Shown here: piece after piece, positions 8,772-17,771 of the stretch
Layout: every line of letters starts with the position of its first letter
How positions within the stretch are numbered: the stretch's first letter is position 1
From: CAIZWU01 sp942492905
GTDB lineage: Bacteria > Verrucomicrobiota > Verrucomicrobiia > Verrucomicrobiales > V1-33
Direction of reading: 5' to 3'
DNA: 64,000 bases
Assembly (NCBI GenBank): GCA_942492905.1
Contig: OW818657.1
Span: 6,138,001-6,202,000 of the forward strand
Notes under the pieces: model-generated
Databases searched by the model: none
What the model saw: the letters and a program-made list of their open reading frames with translations, nothing else
What the model was told of the DNA's origin: nothing
Translations under genes and position numbers: made by a program

Positions 8772-9818
8772 TCAGTTCCGCGCCGCAGCGGTCTGCATCA
8801 GGAGTTTATCACGGTCGCGGCGGTAGTTGATGTTGCCCAACTGGAGTTGCAGGCGGGCATCGCCGCCGGTGCGTTCGAGCAGTGTGGTGACCACGCGTTC
8901 CGCGTCATCCCAGCGTTCCTGGGTGAGGTAGTGATCCGCCAGTTTCAGGGGAAGATCCATTTCGTCAGGATAGGCCTTCAGCCAATCCTCCAGGACCTCG
9001 GCCCGGCTGGTGATGGAATAGTTTTCGGCCGCCTGGAGACGGATCAGCATCACGGACCGGTCGTTTTGCACCGCAGGAGGCAAGGCCGCGCAGGCATCCA
9101 GGACTTCGCTCCATTGGCCCGCTTTGAGCAGCTGGCTCACGGCTGCCACTTTATCCAGGGAATCAGCAAACGCCCCATTGTCCTTGGTCAGGGCCCGGCC
9201 TTCCTCACCCAGCAGGTTGGCGGCGAGATGGAGGTAGCTGCGGCGCAGGGTTTCGCTGGTATATTCATTGAGCCCCATCGTGTAGATATCCGTGATCCGG
9301 TAGTCCCGCGGGGAGACCTCGCTGAGGGTGAAGCTGAAGAAATTCAGGGCGTGGTTTTCTCCGGCGCACCGGAAGAGCAGTCCCGCCCGGTTTTTGAAGG
9401 TGCGGACCCGGAGGAAGCGGAAATTTGTCCCCGCGAAGTCCCGGGTGATGCCGGTTTGCTGCCAGGACTGGCGGGTGCTGTCTGAAAACAGATCCTTCAT
9501 CGTGCTGGCTCCGGCCATCTGCAGCCCATCCGTAGCCCGGTCGAGGATGACCTGCTGGTCCACCAATTCCTCCACCGGAGACATTTCGCCAGTGATCATG
9601 GACTTTTCGATCAAGGCCACGAAATCGCGCAGACCGGAAGCCGGATCGGCCAACCGGGCCTGGAGTTGCGTTTCATTCAGGTCCGGAGATTTGGCGGAGA
9701 CCCGGTCGCCCCCGGTCAGCAAAAACACGGCGAGAGCACTCACCAGCATTTTGACCGATCGTTGCAACGAAGAGAGTTTTGAGGCGGAAAGTGGATCGGC
9801 TTGGGGAATTGCACTCAT
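8772..9818 (-). CDS. Exported TPR-containing protein of unknown function
   Basis: A 348-residue protein when started at the ATG 9818 (MSAIPQADPL); a hydrophobic segment MLVSALAVFLLTGG around residues 24-37 is a signal peptide or anchor. The C-terminal third (from about residue 235) shows helix pairs of tetratricopeptide type, for example ALPPAVQNDRSVMLIRLQAAENY and LADHYLTQERWDDAERVVTTLL. The N-terminal domain resembles no named family that I can identify. Transcribed divergently from dgt, with a 222-bp AT-rich gap between them, and convergent with the thioredoxin-fold gene across a shared terminator. Confidence 0.75.
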   Translation of the reverse strand: MSAIPQADPLSASKLSSLQRSVKMLVSALAVFLLTGGDRVSAKSPDLNETQLQARLADPASGLRDFVALIEKSMITGEMSPVEELVDQQVILDRATDGLQMAGASTMKDLFSDSTRQSWQQTGITRDFAGTNFRFLRVRTFKNRAGLLFRCAGENHALNFFSFTLSEVSPRDYRITDIYTMGLNEYTSETLRRSYLHLAANLLGEEGRALTKDNGAFADSLDKVAAVSQLLKAGQWSEVLDACAALPPAVQNDRSVMLIRLQAAENYSITSRAEVLEDWLKAYPDEMDLPLKLADHYLTQERWDDAERVVTTLLERTGGDARLQLQLGNINYRRDRDKLLMQTAAARN

Positions 9819-10040
9819 AAGAAAATGGGGTCCGGTTTCTTGTCTCTGCGATTTATCTCTGATAATTATCGAAACAGCAAGAGAATTAATTCTACTCAGC
9901 ATGATTTTCGCACTCATGAGAGTCAAGAGGCTGATTTTTCGCAGTTTTTGCGTTATCAGGCAAAATCCTGGCGATCAAGGCGTTCCGTCGTTGCCATCGG
10001 CGGCGGTTGCAGGCAGGGTCGGGCGCTTGCAGCCAACCCC
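9819..10040. promoter_or_regulatory. Divergent AT-rich promoter region
   Basis: A 222-bp stretch clearly richer in A and T than its surroundings (for example around 9860-9950) between the divergent TPR gene and dgt. An open frame crosses it in phase with dgt, but its residues look non-coding, so I read the stretch as promoter DNA. No clear -35/-10 pair could be fixed. Confidence 0.45.
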
Positions 10041-11330
10041 GTGGAGAACCAATTTTATAACGCCTTCGACCAGGAACCGCTCGAACCGGAACCCGCCCGC
10101 GATCCGAATGCCCCGCCCCGGGAACCGGACTACCGGACGCCTTTTGAGACCAACCGCGACCGGATCATCCACACGTCGGCGTTCCGGCGGCTGCAGAGCA
10201 AAACGCAGGTGTTTTTGTCAGGGGAATATGATTTCTACCGGACCCGTCTGACCCACAGCATCGAGGTTTCGCAGATCGGACGGAGCATCTGTACGGCGCT
10301 GCGGCGGCGCAGTCCCCACCTGGGGCCGGACTTTTATATTGATAGCGATCTGGTGGAGGCAGCCTGTCTGGCGCATGATATCGGACATCCGCCCTTCGGC
10401 CACGCCGGGGAGCGGACGCTGCACCGGCTGATGCGTCCGTGGGGGGGATTCGAGGGAAATGCCCAGACCCTGCGGATGTTGACGGAGACGATTTTTTCCG
10501 GCACGGGCCGGGGGATGAATCCGTGCCGCGCTTTTCTGGATGCGACGCTGAAATACAAAACGCTCTACAGCGAACTGGCGGAGCCGGAGCACCACTTTCT
10601 CTATGACCCCCAGCAGTCGTTTCTGGACTGGGCGCTGGGCCGCCAGGATTTTCCATTGGAACTGCCTCCGGGCGCGGCGCGCGATGGTTGCAAATCGATC
10701 GAATGCCAAATCATGGACTGGGCGGACGATACCGCCTATTCGCTGAACGACATTGCGGATGGGTACAATGCCAATTTCCTGACGCTGGAAGCGATTGAGC
10801 GCTGGGCGGGCACGCAGGAGCTTGATGCCGGTCAGTCGCGCGTCATGGAAAAGTTGTTGAGGAGCATCCGGGGCCAACGGCTGGAAGTGATGCTGCGGGC
10901 GCGGATCGGAGACTTCATCAATGCCTGCACCCTGGAGCCTGACGTGAATTTCATGACTGGCTGGACCCGGCGTTATGCGTGGAAACTCCAGATCGCCCCC
11001 GAGGCAGTGGCCGAGGCCAGACTTTACAAAAAACTGGCGCTGCATCTGGTCTTCCGCAGCCGCCAGCTCCAGCAATTGGAGCACAAGAGCGACGTCATGC
11101 TGACACAACTGATGACGGCCCTGATGGACCGCTACGTCACCGGACGGTCCGCCTCGCGGTTCCGCCTGCTGCGGGAATCCGAGGAAGCCGCGCTGGAAAG
11201 GGAACCCGCCGAAGCGGGCCGGGCGCGGTTGGTCTGCGATGCCGTGGCCCGCATGACCGACGGCGCAGCCACGAGGCTTTACCGGCGGCTGTTCGACGCG
11301 GAATTCCGGTCCATCACGGATCTGGGCTAA
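10041..11330 (+). CDS. dgt: Deoxyguanosinetriphosphate triphosphohydrolase (dGTPase)
   Basis: An HD-superfamily hydrolase that cuts dGTP (or other dNTPs) to the nucleoside and triphosphate, controlling dNTP pools. The metal-binding HD motif is visible as RLTHSIEVSQIGR, then AHDIGHPPFGHAGE (H112/D113 from this start) and DWADDTAYSLNDIADG. Before them is TPFETNRDRIIHTSAFRRLQSKTQV, typical of the family. The frame is open from 9801; I prefer the GTG at 10041 because the upstream part is AT-rich and protein-unlike, and 429 residues fits the family. Alternative upstream starts cannot be excluded. Only 12 bp separate it from the dynamin-like gene, so the two are probably cotranscribed. Confidence 0.9.
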   Translation: MENQFYNAFDQEPLEPEPARDPNAPPREPDYRTPFETNRDRIIHTSAFRRLQSKTQVFLSGEYDFYRTRLTHSIEVSQIGRSICTALRRRSPHLGPDFYIDSDLVEAACLAHDIGHPPFGHAGERTLHRLMRPWGGFEGNAQTLRMLTETIFSGTGRGMNPCRAFLDATLKYKTLYSELAEPEHHFLYDPQQSFLDWALGRQDFPLELPPGAARDGCKSIECQIMDWADDTAYSLNDIADGYNANFLTLEAIERWAGTQELDAGQSRVMEKLLRSIRGQRLEVMLRARIGDFINACTLEPDVNFMTGWTRRYAWKLQIAPEAVAEARLYKKLALHLVFRSRQLQQLEHKSDVMLTQLMTALMDRYVTGRSASRFRLLRESEEAALEREPAEAGRARLVCDAVARMTDGAATRLYRRLFDAEFRSITDLG

Positions 11331-11342
11331 CCTTTTGCCAGC

Positions 11343-13088
11343 ATGGTCGCCGACGAATACTTCGATCTCCGTTCACGATTGGGGGCAGCCTTGTTTTCGC
11401 TGGGCCGGGTGGCCGATCTGGCGGGCTTGAAACCATCCCGCACGCCCATCGTAAAATCGCTGGTCGAGGGCTTGCGCGATCCTTTTGTTTTTGTGGTGGC
11501 GGGGGAAGTGAATACCGGCAAATCCACGCTGCTGAATGCCCTGTTCGGGGAGGAATTCTGTCCGTCCAGCGTGCTGCCGGAGACCCAGCAGATCCACTAC
11601 TTTCGCTATGGCCGGACCCCGCGCCGCACCGCCGTCAGCGCGGTGCTGGAGGAGATCGAATTGCCGCACTCCTTCCTGCGGGACTTTCATGTGGTGGACA
11701 CGCCGGGGGTCAATTCCATCGCGGAAGGCCACGAATTGATCACCGGGGAATTCATCCCCCGGGCCGATGCCGTCTTGTATTGTTTTCCAGCGACGAACCC
11801 ATGGAGCGCAGCGTCCTGGGAGTTTCTGGAACACATTCACCGCGATTGGCTGAAAAAAATCGTGCTGGTGCTGCAGCAGGCGGATTTGCGGACGCCGGAG
11901 GAAATCACAGCTATCACCGAGCACATGCAGGCCATCACCCGGCAGCGGCTCGGCGTGGAATTGCCGGTCTATCCCGTCTCGGCCCGGCTGGCACTGCTGG
12001 CCCGCACGTCCGGAGTGGACAAAGTCCGGCTCCTCGCCGCCAGCGCCTTTCCTGCCTTTGAACGGCAACTCACCCAGCTCATCGCCGGGGCGGCTCCGCG
12101 CCTTGCCAAACTCGTCACCGCCTGCTCCGCGGGTCAGGCCATGCTGGCGGAAGTGCAGGCCTCCCTGGCCACCACCTCGGCCGCCCTGACTGAATTGACC
12201 CACCTGCAGCAGAGCGCCCGGAGCAGCGTGGCCGCCGCCAGTGGGGAAACCCGGCAACAGGCCACCGACGCCACGATGGCCCTGCGCCGCGCGTGGGACG
12301 CCGCCAGCAGCGCTTCCCTGACCGGGGGCCTCGCTGAACGTCTGACTTTTCCCGGACTGCTGCTGGGGCGCGACCCCACTGTGGAAACCATCGAAAGCCG
12401 GCTGCTGCCCTCTCTGATGACCGCCGTGCGAGAAACGGCAAATCGTTATGAAACCCAACTCGGGCACACTCTGACCTCCCTCCACGAACAGCCTGGCGCG
12501 GAGATCCGCCGCACCCTGGAAAACAGCGGATTCCATCCGGAGGAATCTGCCGGACCGCCCCGGAACGGCGTCTTCCTCACCCTGCTGGAAAACGCGGCCT
12601 GCGATACGGTCACACAAAGCGGTCTGGCCTCATTTTGGCAGGATAGGCTCCGCCGCCGCCGGGGGATGATGCGCGGCTTGGTTTTGTTGGGCGTGGGGCT
12701 CGCGGTGGTGCTGACTGCCGGTTTGGTAATGGGAGCCCTGCCACCGGTGGCGGGCTGGTGGCTGGTGGGGCTCGCCCTGGTCGGGGCTTGGGCTGGCCGT
12801 CAGGTCCTGCGCCGCGAATCCATGGAAACGGCCGCGCTCGCGGCACCGCTCCTCGCCGCGGCAGGAGATCAGCTGAGCACCAGTGTCCGCGGTCTGACCA
12901 CGGAATACGGCGACCAGCAGATGGCCCGTTTTGATCATTTCACCGCCCCTCTCGAAGCCGCGATCCATCAAAAGCAGCAGGCGCTGGCCCCCTTGGTCGA
13001 AGAAACGGGTCAACTGGCGGCCTCATTGCAGACGCTGGCAAGGCTGCTGCATGCCGGGGTGGCCGCACCGGACAAGGCAGTGGTCTGA
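11343..13088 (+). CDS. Dynamin-like GTPase, membrane-associated
   Basis: A 581-residue protein. The GTPase domain shows a P-loop GEVNTGKS (residues 54-61), the switch I threonine in SSVLPETQQ, the G3 motif VDTPG, and a G4-like QQAD in place of the usual (N/T)KxD. A long helical stalk follows, then two hydrophobic helices at about residues 441-480 (LVLLGVGLAVVLTAGLVMG and WWLVGLALVGAWAG) and a final coiled coil. This layout fits bacterial dynamin-like proteins that bind or remodel membranes. It lies 12 bp behind dgt. Confidence 0.85.
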   Translation: MVADEYFDLRSRLGAALFSLGRVADLAGLKPSRTPIVKSLVEGLRDPFVFVVAGEVNTGKSTLLNALFGEEFCPSSVLPETQQIHYFRYGRTPRRTAVSAVLEEIELPHSFLRDFHVVDTPGVNSIAEGHELITGEFIPRADAVLYCFPATNPWSAASWEFLEHIHRDWLKKIVLVLQQADLRTPEEITAITEHMQAITRQRLGVELPVYPVSARLALLARTSGVDKVRLLAASAFPAFERQLTQLIAGAAPRLAKLVTACSAGQAMLAEVQASLATTSAALTELTHLQQSARSSVAAASGETRQQATDATMALRRAWDAASSASLTGGLAERLTFPGLLLGRDPTVETIESRLLPSLMTAVRETANRYETQLGHTLTSLHEQPGAEIRRTLENSGFHPEESAGPPRNGVFLTLLENAACDTVTQSGLASFWQDRLRRRRGMMRGLVLLGVGLAVVLTAGLVMGALPPVAGWWLVGLALVGAWAGRQVLRRESMETAALAAPLLAAAGDQLSTSVRGLTTEYGDQQMARFDHFTAPLEAAIHQKQQALAPLVEETGQLAASLQTLARLLHAGVAAPDKAVV

Positions 13089-13113
13089 GAGCGGCCGGAA
13101 GCGCGCCGTTCCC

Positions 13114-15405
13114 TTACTGGGGCAGCAGGTTCAGGTATTCCTGCCATGCAGCCTCGGCTGCTTTTTGTTTGGCTTCCGCCTCCGCCGGCAGGGTGGTGAG
13201 TTGCTGCTGGATTTCCGCCAGGCGCTGGGCTGGAGGACCCGCCGGAGCGGTCGACACGGTTGCTTCCAGTCCTTTGATTTCCTCACGGAATCCTTCCAGC
13301 TTTTCCTTTAAAGCGCGGGCTTCCGCCCGAAGTGCCAAGGCAGGCTTGAGTTGGCGGGCGGCCTGCCAGCGGGCGACGGCCTTGAGCCCCGCGGCGATCT
13401 GCGCCCGGGTGGCATCCACCGCGGCCCTCGCGGCCTCCGCCTGCTGTTTCATCGCGGCCACCGCCTTTTCCTTTTCCGGCATCTGCACCGTCAGACTGGC
13501 CAATTCGGCTTTGAGTTTTTCCGTTTCCTGGGTGGCTTGGGCCAAGGCGGCACGTTGTTCCTGGAGTTTGGTTTCACCGTCGGCCACGGCCTGCTTCAAG
13601 GCAGCGGTTTTTGCTTCCAGCAAAGTGCGGGTCAATGCACCCACCGCGGCATCGGCCTCCGCCGCCTGAGCGAGGGCCGCTTTGACTTCGGAGGCCGCCG
13701 CGCCTTCCACTGCGGGAACCACCGGGGCTGCCGGAACGGCTGGGGCTGCGGCCATGGCTGCCGTCGCCGTTTCGAGGTTTTTTTTGAATCCACTGATACT
13801 GCCTTCCAGTTTAACCACATTGGCCTGGATCATTTCCAGCTGTGTGGCGGCGGTTTTCTGTCGTTCAGGCAGAGTGGCCAGAGCGGCCCGGACCGCGGTC
13901 ATTTCAGTATCGACCACCGCTACGGCTTTTTCCTTTTCGGCCAAAGCGGCGGCAGCCTGTTCGGCGGCGGCCCGTTGCGAATCGGCGGCGGCTTTCAACG
14001 AGGCCAAGCGGGTTTCAATCGACGGCGGATTCCCCTCCATCGGTGTGGGCGGGGCATCCTTCTCAGCTGCGTCCCAGCTTTTCACTTCCCCATTCCACGC
14101 CCCAGTGAGGACGCGTTTGCCGTCATCACTGAAGAGGGTTTTCAACACGGCCGCCCCTCCCGACGGCACCCAGTCCCGTTGTTGGGCGCCATTGCCATCC
14201 CAAATTCTGACATGGCCATCGCGGCCTCCGGAGACGAGCCGGCCATCCGGCGCAAAGCCCAAGGCCAACACCCCGCCATGACTGCCGATTTTTTTGACCT
14301 GGGTGCCATTGACCATTTCCCACCAGGTCATATTGCCATCCTCACACCCCGCCGCCAGCAGGTTGGAGTCCGCCCGCCACGCGAGGCTACCGATCATTTT
14401 TTCGTGACCCCGCAGATTGAGAAACTCATTTCCGGTCCCGGCTTCCCAGACGTAAAGGCCACCGTTCCGGTCGCCGGTTGCCAGCAGCACGCCATCCGGA
14501 CTGAAAGCGAGGGAGGTCACCCAATCGGTGTGTTTCTTGATATTGGCGAGGACCTGGGAAGTGCGGGTATCGTAAATCCTGACCCGCCGTCCCGGGCCAC
14601 CCATGGCGATCTTCGACAAGTCGGCGGTGATGTCCGCCGCCAGCACGGTATCAAAATCTTCCGTCATGGCCAACTGGATCACCGGCTGCGCCGTTTTGAT
14701 ATCCCAGACCACCACATGACCCTGTTTGCCCGGAATGCCGCCACCGGCTAGCAGCAGCGCCCCATTGCGGCTGAAGGACAGCGTCTCCGGAGTGCCTCCT
14801 TCCGGAAAGGGCAGCACCCCCAGCAGTTCGCCGGTGGTGGAATGATAGAGCAGCACCTGCCGGGGCGCGGCAAGAGCGGCCAGCGGAGCCCAGGGGCTGT
14901 GCGCCAGCGCCACCACGGCATTCGGCCGGGCCGGAGTGACCACGGGTTCCAGCAGGACATGTTCCGGCATTGGCGGCGGGCCTTCCGGCTTCACAGTGGA
15001 GGCGGTCGCAGACATCGCGAAGCCCGCCTTCTTTTTCACTTTGGCGGTGCTGTCCGGGGAGTCGAGCAAGCCGCCGGCAATCCACTTGGCAATGAGGTCG
15101 ATTTCGGCCTGCGGGATCTTGTCGCCCTTCGGGGGCATGACCGGCTCCTCGGTGTGAGAAACGACTTTCCAGAGGGTGCTGGCCGACGAATCCCCCGCTT
15201 CCACCGAGGCGCCCCCGGAGCCACCAGCCATCACCCCGGCAAAAGTGGAAAGATCCAAGTCCCCTTTTTTCTTGTCCGGGTTGTGACAGTTGGTGCAGCG
15301 GTTTTCGAAAATGGGACGGATGTGGTCCTGCCAGGTAATTTTTTCCTGGGCGGAGACAAGGGCCGGGAGGGCCAACAATAGAAGAATAGGGAAGTAACGG
15401 GACAT
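13114..15405 (-). CDS. Exported cytochrome c / WD40 / coiled-coil protein
   Basis: A 763-residue protein with signal peptide MSRYFPILLLLALPALVSA. A planctomycete-type cytochrome c domain follows, with haem-binding CTNCH (residues 37-41) and a distal methionine in EPVMPPKGD. A WD40 propeller occupies about residues 145-440 (for example HTDWVTSLAFSPDG and GHEKMIGSLAWRADS). The C-terminal part is a very long Ala/Glu/Lys-rich coiled coil. Such proteins are widespread and expanded in Planctomycetes and Verrucomicrobia; they are thought to act in the periplasm, but the electron partner is unknown. The gene is divergent from the OmpA-family gene. Confidence 0.88.
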   Translation of the reverse strand: MSRYFPILLLLALPALVSAQEKITWQDHIRPIFENRCTNCHNPDKKKGDLDLSTFAGVMAGGSGGASVEAGDSSASTLWKVVSHTEEPVMPPKGDKIPQAEIDLIAKWIAGGLLDSPDSTAKVKKKAGFAMSATASTVKPEGPPPMPEHVLLEPVVTPARPNAVVALAHSPWAPLAALAAPRQVLLYHSTTGELLGVLPFPEGGTPETLSFSRNGALLLAGGGIPGKQGHVVVWDIKTAQPVIQLAMTEDFDTVLAADITADLSKIAMGGPGRRVRIYDTRTSQVLANIKKHTDWVTSLAFSPDGVLLATGDRNGGLYVWEAGTGNEFLNLRGHEKMIGSLAWRADSNLLAAGCEDGNMTWWEMVNGTQVKKIGSHGGVLALGFAPDGRLVSGGRDGHVRIWDGNGAQQRDWVPSGGAAVLKTLFSDDGKRVLTGAWNGEVKSWDAAEKDAPPTPMEGNPPSIETRLASLKAAADSQRAAAEQAAAALAEKEKAVAVVDTEMTAVRAALATLPERQKTAATQLEMIQANVVKLEGSISGFKKNLETATAAMAAAPAVPAAPVVPAVEGAAASEVKAALAQAAEADAAVGALTRTLLEAKTAALKQAVADGETKLQEQRAALAQATQETEKLKAELASLTVQMPEKEKAVAAMKQQAEAARAAVDATRAQIAAGLKAVARWQAARQLKPALALRAEARALKEKLEGFREEIKGLEATVSTAPAGPPAQRLAEIQQQLTTLPAEAEAKQKAAEAAWQEYLNLLPQ

Positions 15406-15583
15406 GCCGGGGGTGGGGCGGAATCAGAAGGATTCCCCTGTTACGCAGATCCGGGACTTTTTCTTCACCTTGGAGCATGAGGGAGTTCCCTATCTTTCCT
15501 CCCGGCCAAAATGCACACTTCGCCGCTTTTTTTGCCGCGGGGGACGCTTATTAGTGTCGCGCAGTTTTACTTTTCAAACCCCT

Positions 15584-16645
15584 ATGGCCTCCCCTTCCAC
15601 TCCACGCTGGGATTCTCTTGGCAGTGGCTCCGGATTCCGCTCCACCACCACCGCGTGGGATCTGCGCTGGTGGATCCTCACCGCCGTGCTCGCTTCTGTG
15701 ACGGTCCACGCCGGGCTTCTCGTCTGGATGAAACGCACCAAAATCATCCTTCCGGAAGCCGTGGCCACGGTGCAGGAAAAAAGGACCGGCCTGTTCCACA
15801 CCGAAACGGAACGCATGACGGTGCCGCAGGATATTCTGAAAGACCTGACTCCGGAAGTTACCGACCTCTCGCAGAAAGTCCCGGAATCCAGTGTGACCCA
15901 GGTGCCGGACATCACGCAAATCGCCGAAGCCTTGAGGGACCAGGACGTCATCCTGAGTTCGGCCATGACCGCCCCGGCAGCCAACCTGACCCTCAGCACC
16001 CCCGCCCCGGGGACAGCGGGCGACCTGATCGACGACACCGCCGCCCTCCGCTCTGCTCCGGTAGACCTGAAATCGGGACTGATGGGCAAACCCTCAGCGC
16101 TCGACAAACCCATGCGGGCGGCCGACGACCAGGTGTCGATGAATATTTCTGAAGGCTCCCTCGCCGGAGCCGACCTGAAGTCCGACGTGCTCAATGCAGT
16201 GAAAAAGGGCACCGGAGGCAATGGCGGAGTGGACGGGTTTGCTAGCCTGGATGATCTGGTGAATTACAAAGGGCCGATCACGGGCGACTTCAAAACCATG
16301 CTGCGCACCGACCTGCTCTTTGACTTTGGCTCAGCGGAATTGAAACCGGAAGCCCGCCTCAGCCTGCTCAAGCTGGCGGCCATCATTCAAACCAATGCCG
16401 GAGCCCTTTTCCGACTGATCGGCCACACCGATACCATCGGCAATGATGCCGCCAATCAGGCTCTCAGTGAAGCCCGGGCCGCGGCCGTGAAGACGTGGCT
16501 GGTGGAGACGTTGCGGCTGGATGGGGCCAATATCCTGACGGAAGGCCGCGGCGAACGCGAAACCCTCCCGTCCATCAACCCCGCCGGCACCGCCGCCGAG
16601 CAGGCGCAAAACCGCCGGGTGGAAATCCACAAAACCAAACGCTGA
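15584..16645 (+). CDS. OmpA-family protein with N-terminal membrane anchor
   Basis: The ATG at 15584 (MASPSTPRWDSL) gives 353 residues; the frame opens earlier but carries no recognisable protein. One membrane helix lies near residues 30-50 (WWILTAVLASVTVHAGLLVW), followed by a long, low-complexity periplasmic linker. The C-terminal OmpA/MotB domain (about 250-350) shows LRTDLLFDFGSAELKPEARLSL, LIGHTDTIGNDAANQALSEARA and NRRVEIHKTKR, the usual peptidoglycan-binding signature. It probably links the inner membrane to the cell wall. The alpha/beta hydrolase gene follows after 41 bp. Confidence 0.85.
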   Translation: MASPSTPRWDSLGSGSGFRSTTTAWDLRWWILTAVLASVTVHAGLLVWMKRTKIILPEAVATVQEKRTGLFHTETERMTVPQDILKDLTPEVTDLSQKVPESSVTQVPDITQIAEALRDQDVILSSAMTAPAANLTLSTPAPGTAGDLIDDTAALRSAPVDLKSGLMGKPSALDKPMRAADDQVSMNISEGSLAGADLKSDVLNAVKKGTGGNGGVDGFASLDDLVNYKGPITGDFKTMLRTDLLFDFGSAELKPEARLSLLKLAAIIQTNAGALFRLIGHTDTIGNDAANQALSEARAAAVKTWLVETLRLDGANILTEGRGERETLPSINPAGTAAEQAQNRRVEIHKTKR

Positions 16646-16686
16646 CGGATTTCCCTTCAGGCCTGCTCCGGCAGCTTCTTTTTCCC

Positions 16687-17676
16687 ATGAATCCACGCCT
16701 GAGCCAGCTCATTGTCCTGATCCTGACCTTGTCAGGAGTCCTGCAATGCGCCGGCACCCGCTCCCTGCCCCGCCCCGCCCGGCTGAGCATGGATATGGCC
16801 AGCTCCCGCTGGTCCGCCCGGGACGGCAAGATGCTGCCCTTCACCAAATGGCCCGGCGAACCCGCCAAACCGCAGGGAGTGGTCATCTGCATCCACGGCC
16901 TCAGCGGAGCGGCCAGCGATTTCTGGCCGGTTGGCGATCGTTTCCCAGCCGCCGGTTATGCCGTTTATGGGCTGCAGCTGCGCGGCCAAGGCAATGATCC
17001 TGAGGTTAAGCGACGGGGGGACATCCGCTCCCGCAACCAATGGGTGGATGATCTGCAGGACTTCACCGCCCTCGTGAAACGCCGCCACCGCGGGGTGCCG
17101 GTCTATTGGTTTGGCGAAAGTCTCGGAGCCCTCATCAGCATCCACGCCGCCGCCGGGGCGCTGCCAGCCAGCCTCCCGCAAGGCGTCATCCTGAGTTCGC
17201 CCGTGGTGGAATTGCGCCCCAACCTCCAACTCAGCTTCCTGAAAAACTTCGCCCTCCGGGCGATGCTGAACTTCCTGCCCGGCCAGAAAGTATCCCTCGA
17301 AGCCCTCGGCAATGCGGAAGTGCAGGTCACCAGTCACACCACCCACCGCAGCCAGATGCAGCATACCGCCCACTACGTCCCGGCCTTCTCCCTGCGCCTC
17401 TTTGCCGAGATCGAACAACTCATCAAATCCGTCCCGGACGCCGCCGCCAAACTGCAGGTCCCGGTCTTGGTCCTCTACACCCCGCACGACCCGCTGGTCT
17501 CCGCGGAAGCGGTGGAGCGCTTCTACGACCGCATCGCCTCGCCCCGGAAAACCAAAGTCTTTTTCCCGAAAAGCTACCATCTGATCCTGCACGACCTTGA
17601 GCGCGAACGGGCCATGAAAACCGTGCGGACCTGGCTGGACCGCCGGGGAATCCCCGGAGAAGGGAACCGTCTGTAA
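16687..17676 (+). CDS. Alpha/beta hydrolase (monoacylglycerol lipase-like), probable lipoprotein
   Basis: A 329-residue serine hydrolase of the Hydrolase_4/monoacylglycerol-lipase group. The start ATG 16687 opens a signal sequence ending LILTLSGVLQC; the cysteine could be lipidated, although Q before it is not a classical lipobox. Catalytic parts visible are the oxyanion stretch VVICIHGLSGAASDF, the nucleophile elbow GESLGAL, an aspartate in YTPHDPLVSAEA and the histidine in KSYHLILHD. It likely cuts lipid or acyl esters at the envelope. The ABC-F gene follows 95 bp downstream. Confidence 0.85.
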   Translation: MNPRLSQLIVLILTLSGVLQCAGTRSLPRPARLSMDMASSRWSARDGKMLPFTKWPGEPAKPQGVVICIHGLSGAASDFWPVGDRFPAAGYAVYGLQLRGQGNDPEVKRRGDIRSRNQWVDDLQDFTALVKRRHRGVPVYWFGESLGALISIHAAAGALPASLPQGVILSSPVVELRPNLQLSFLKNFALRAMLNFLPGQKVSLEALGNAEVQVTSHTTHRSQMQHTAHYVPAFSLRLFAEIEQLIKSVPDAAAKLQVPVLVLYTPHDPLVSAEAVERFYDRIASPRKTKVFFPKSYHLILHDLERERAMKTVRTWLDRRGIPGEGNRL

Positions 17677-17771
17677 GCGGGAAAGTCGCCGACAGCCGGA
17701 ATCCGACGGAGACGCCTTGCAGTGCCCCTCCCTTGCACGGCACGTTTTCTGCCACTACAAAGAGCAGTTCC

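Noticed and set aside
9801..10040. Upstream extension of dgt by 80 codons
   Set aside because: The stretch is AT-rich, poor in protein-like sequence and contains the likely divergent promoters.
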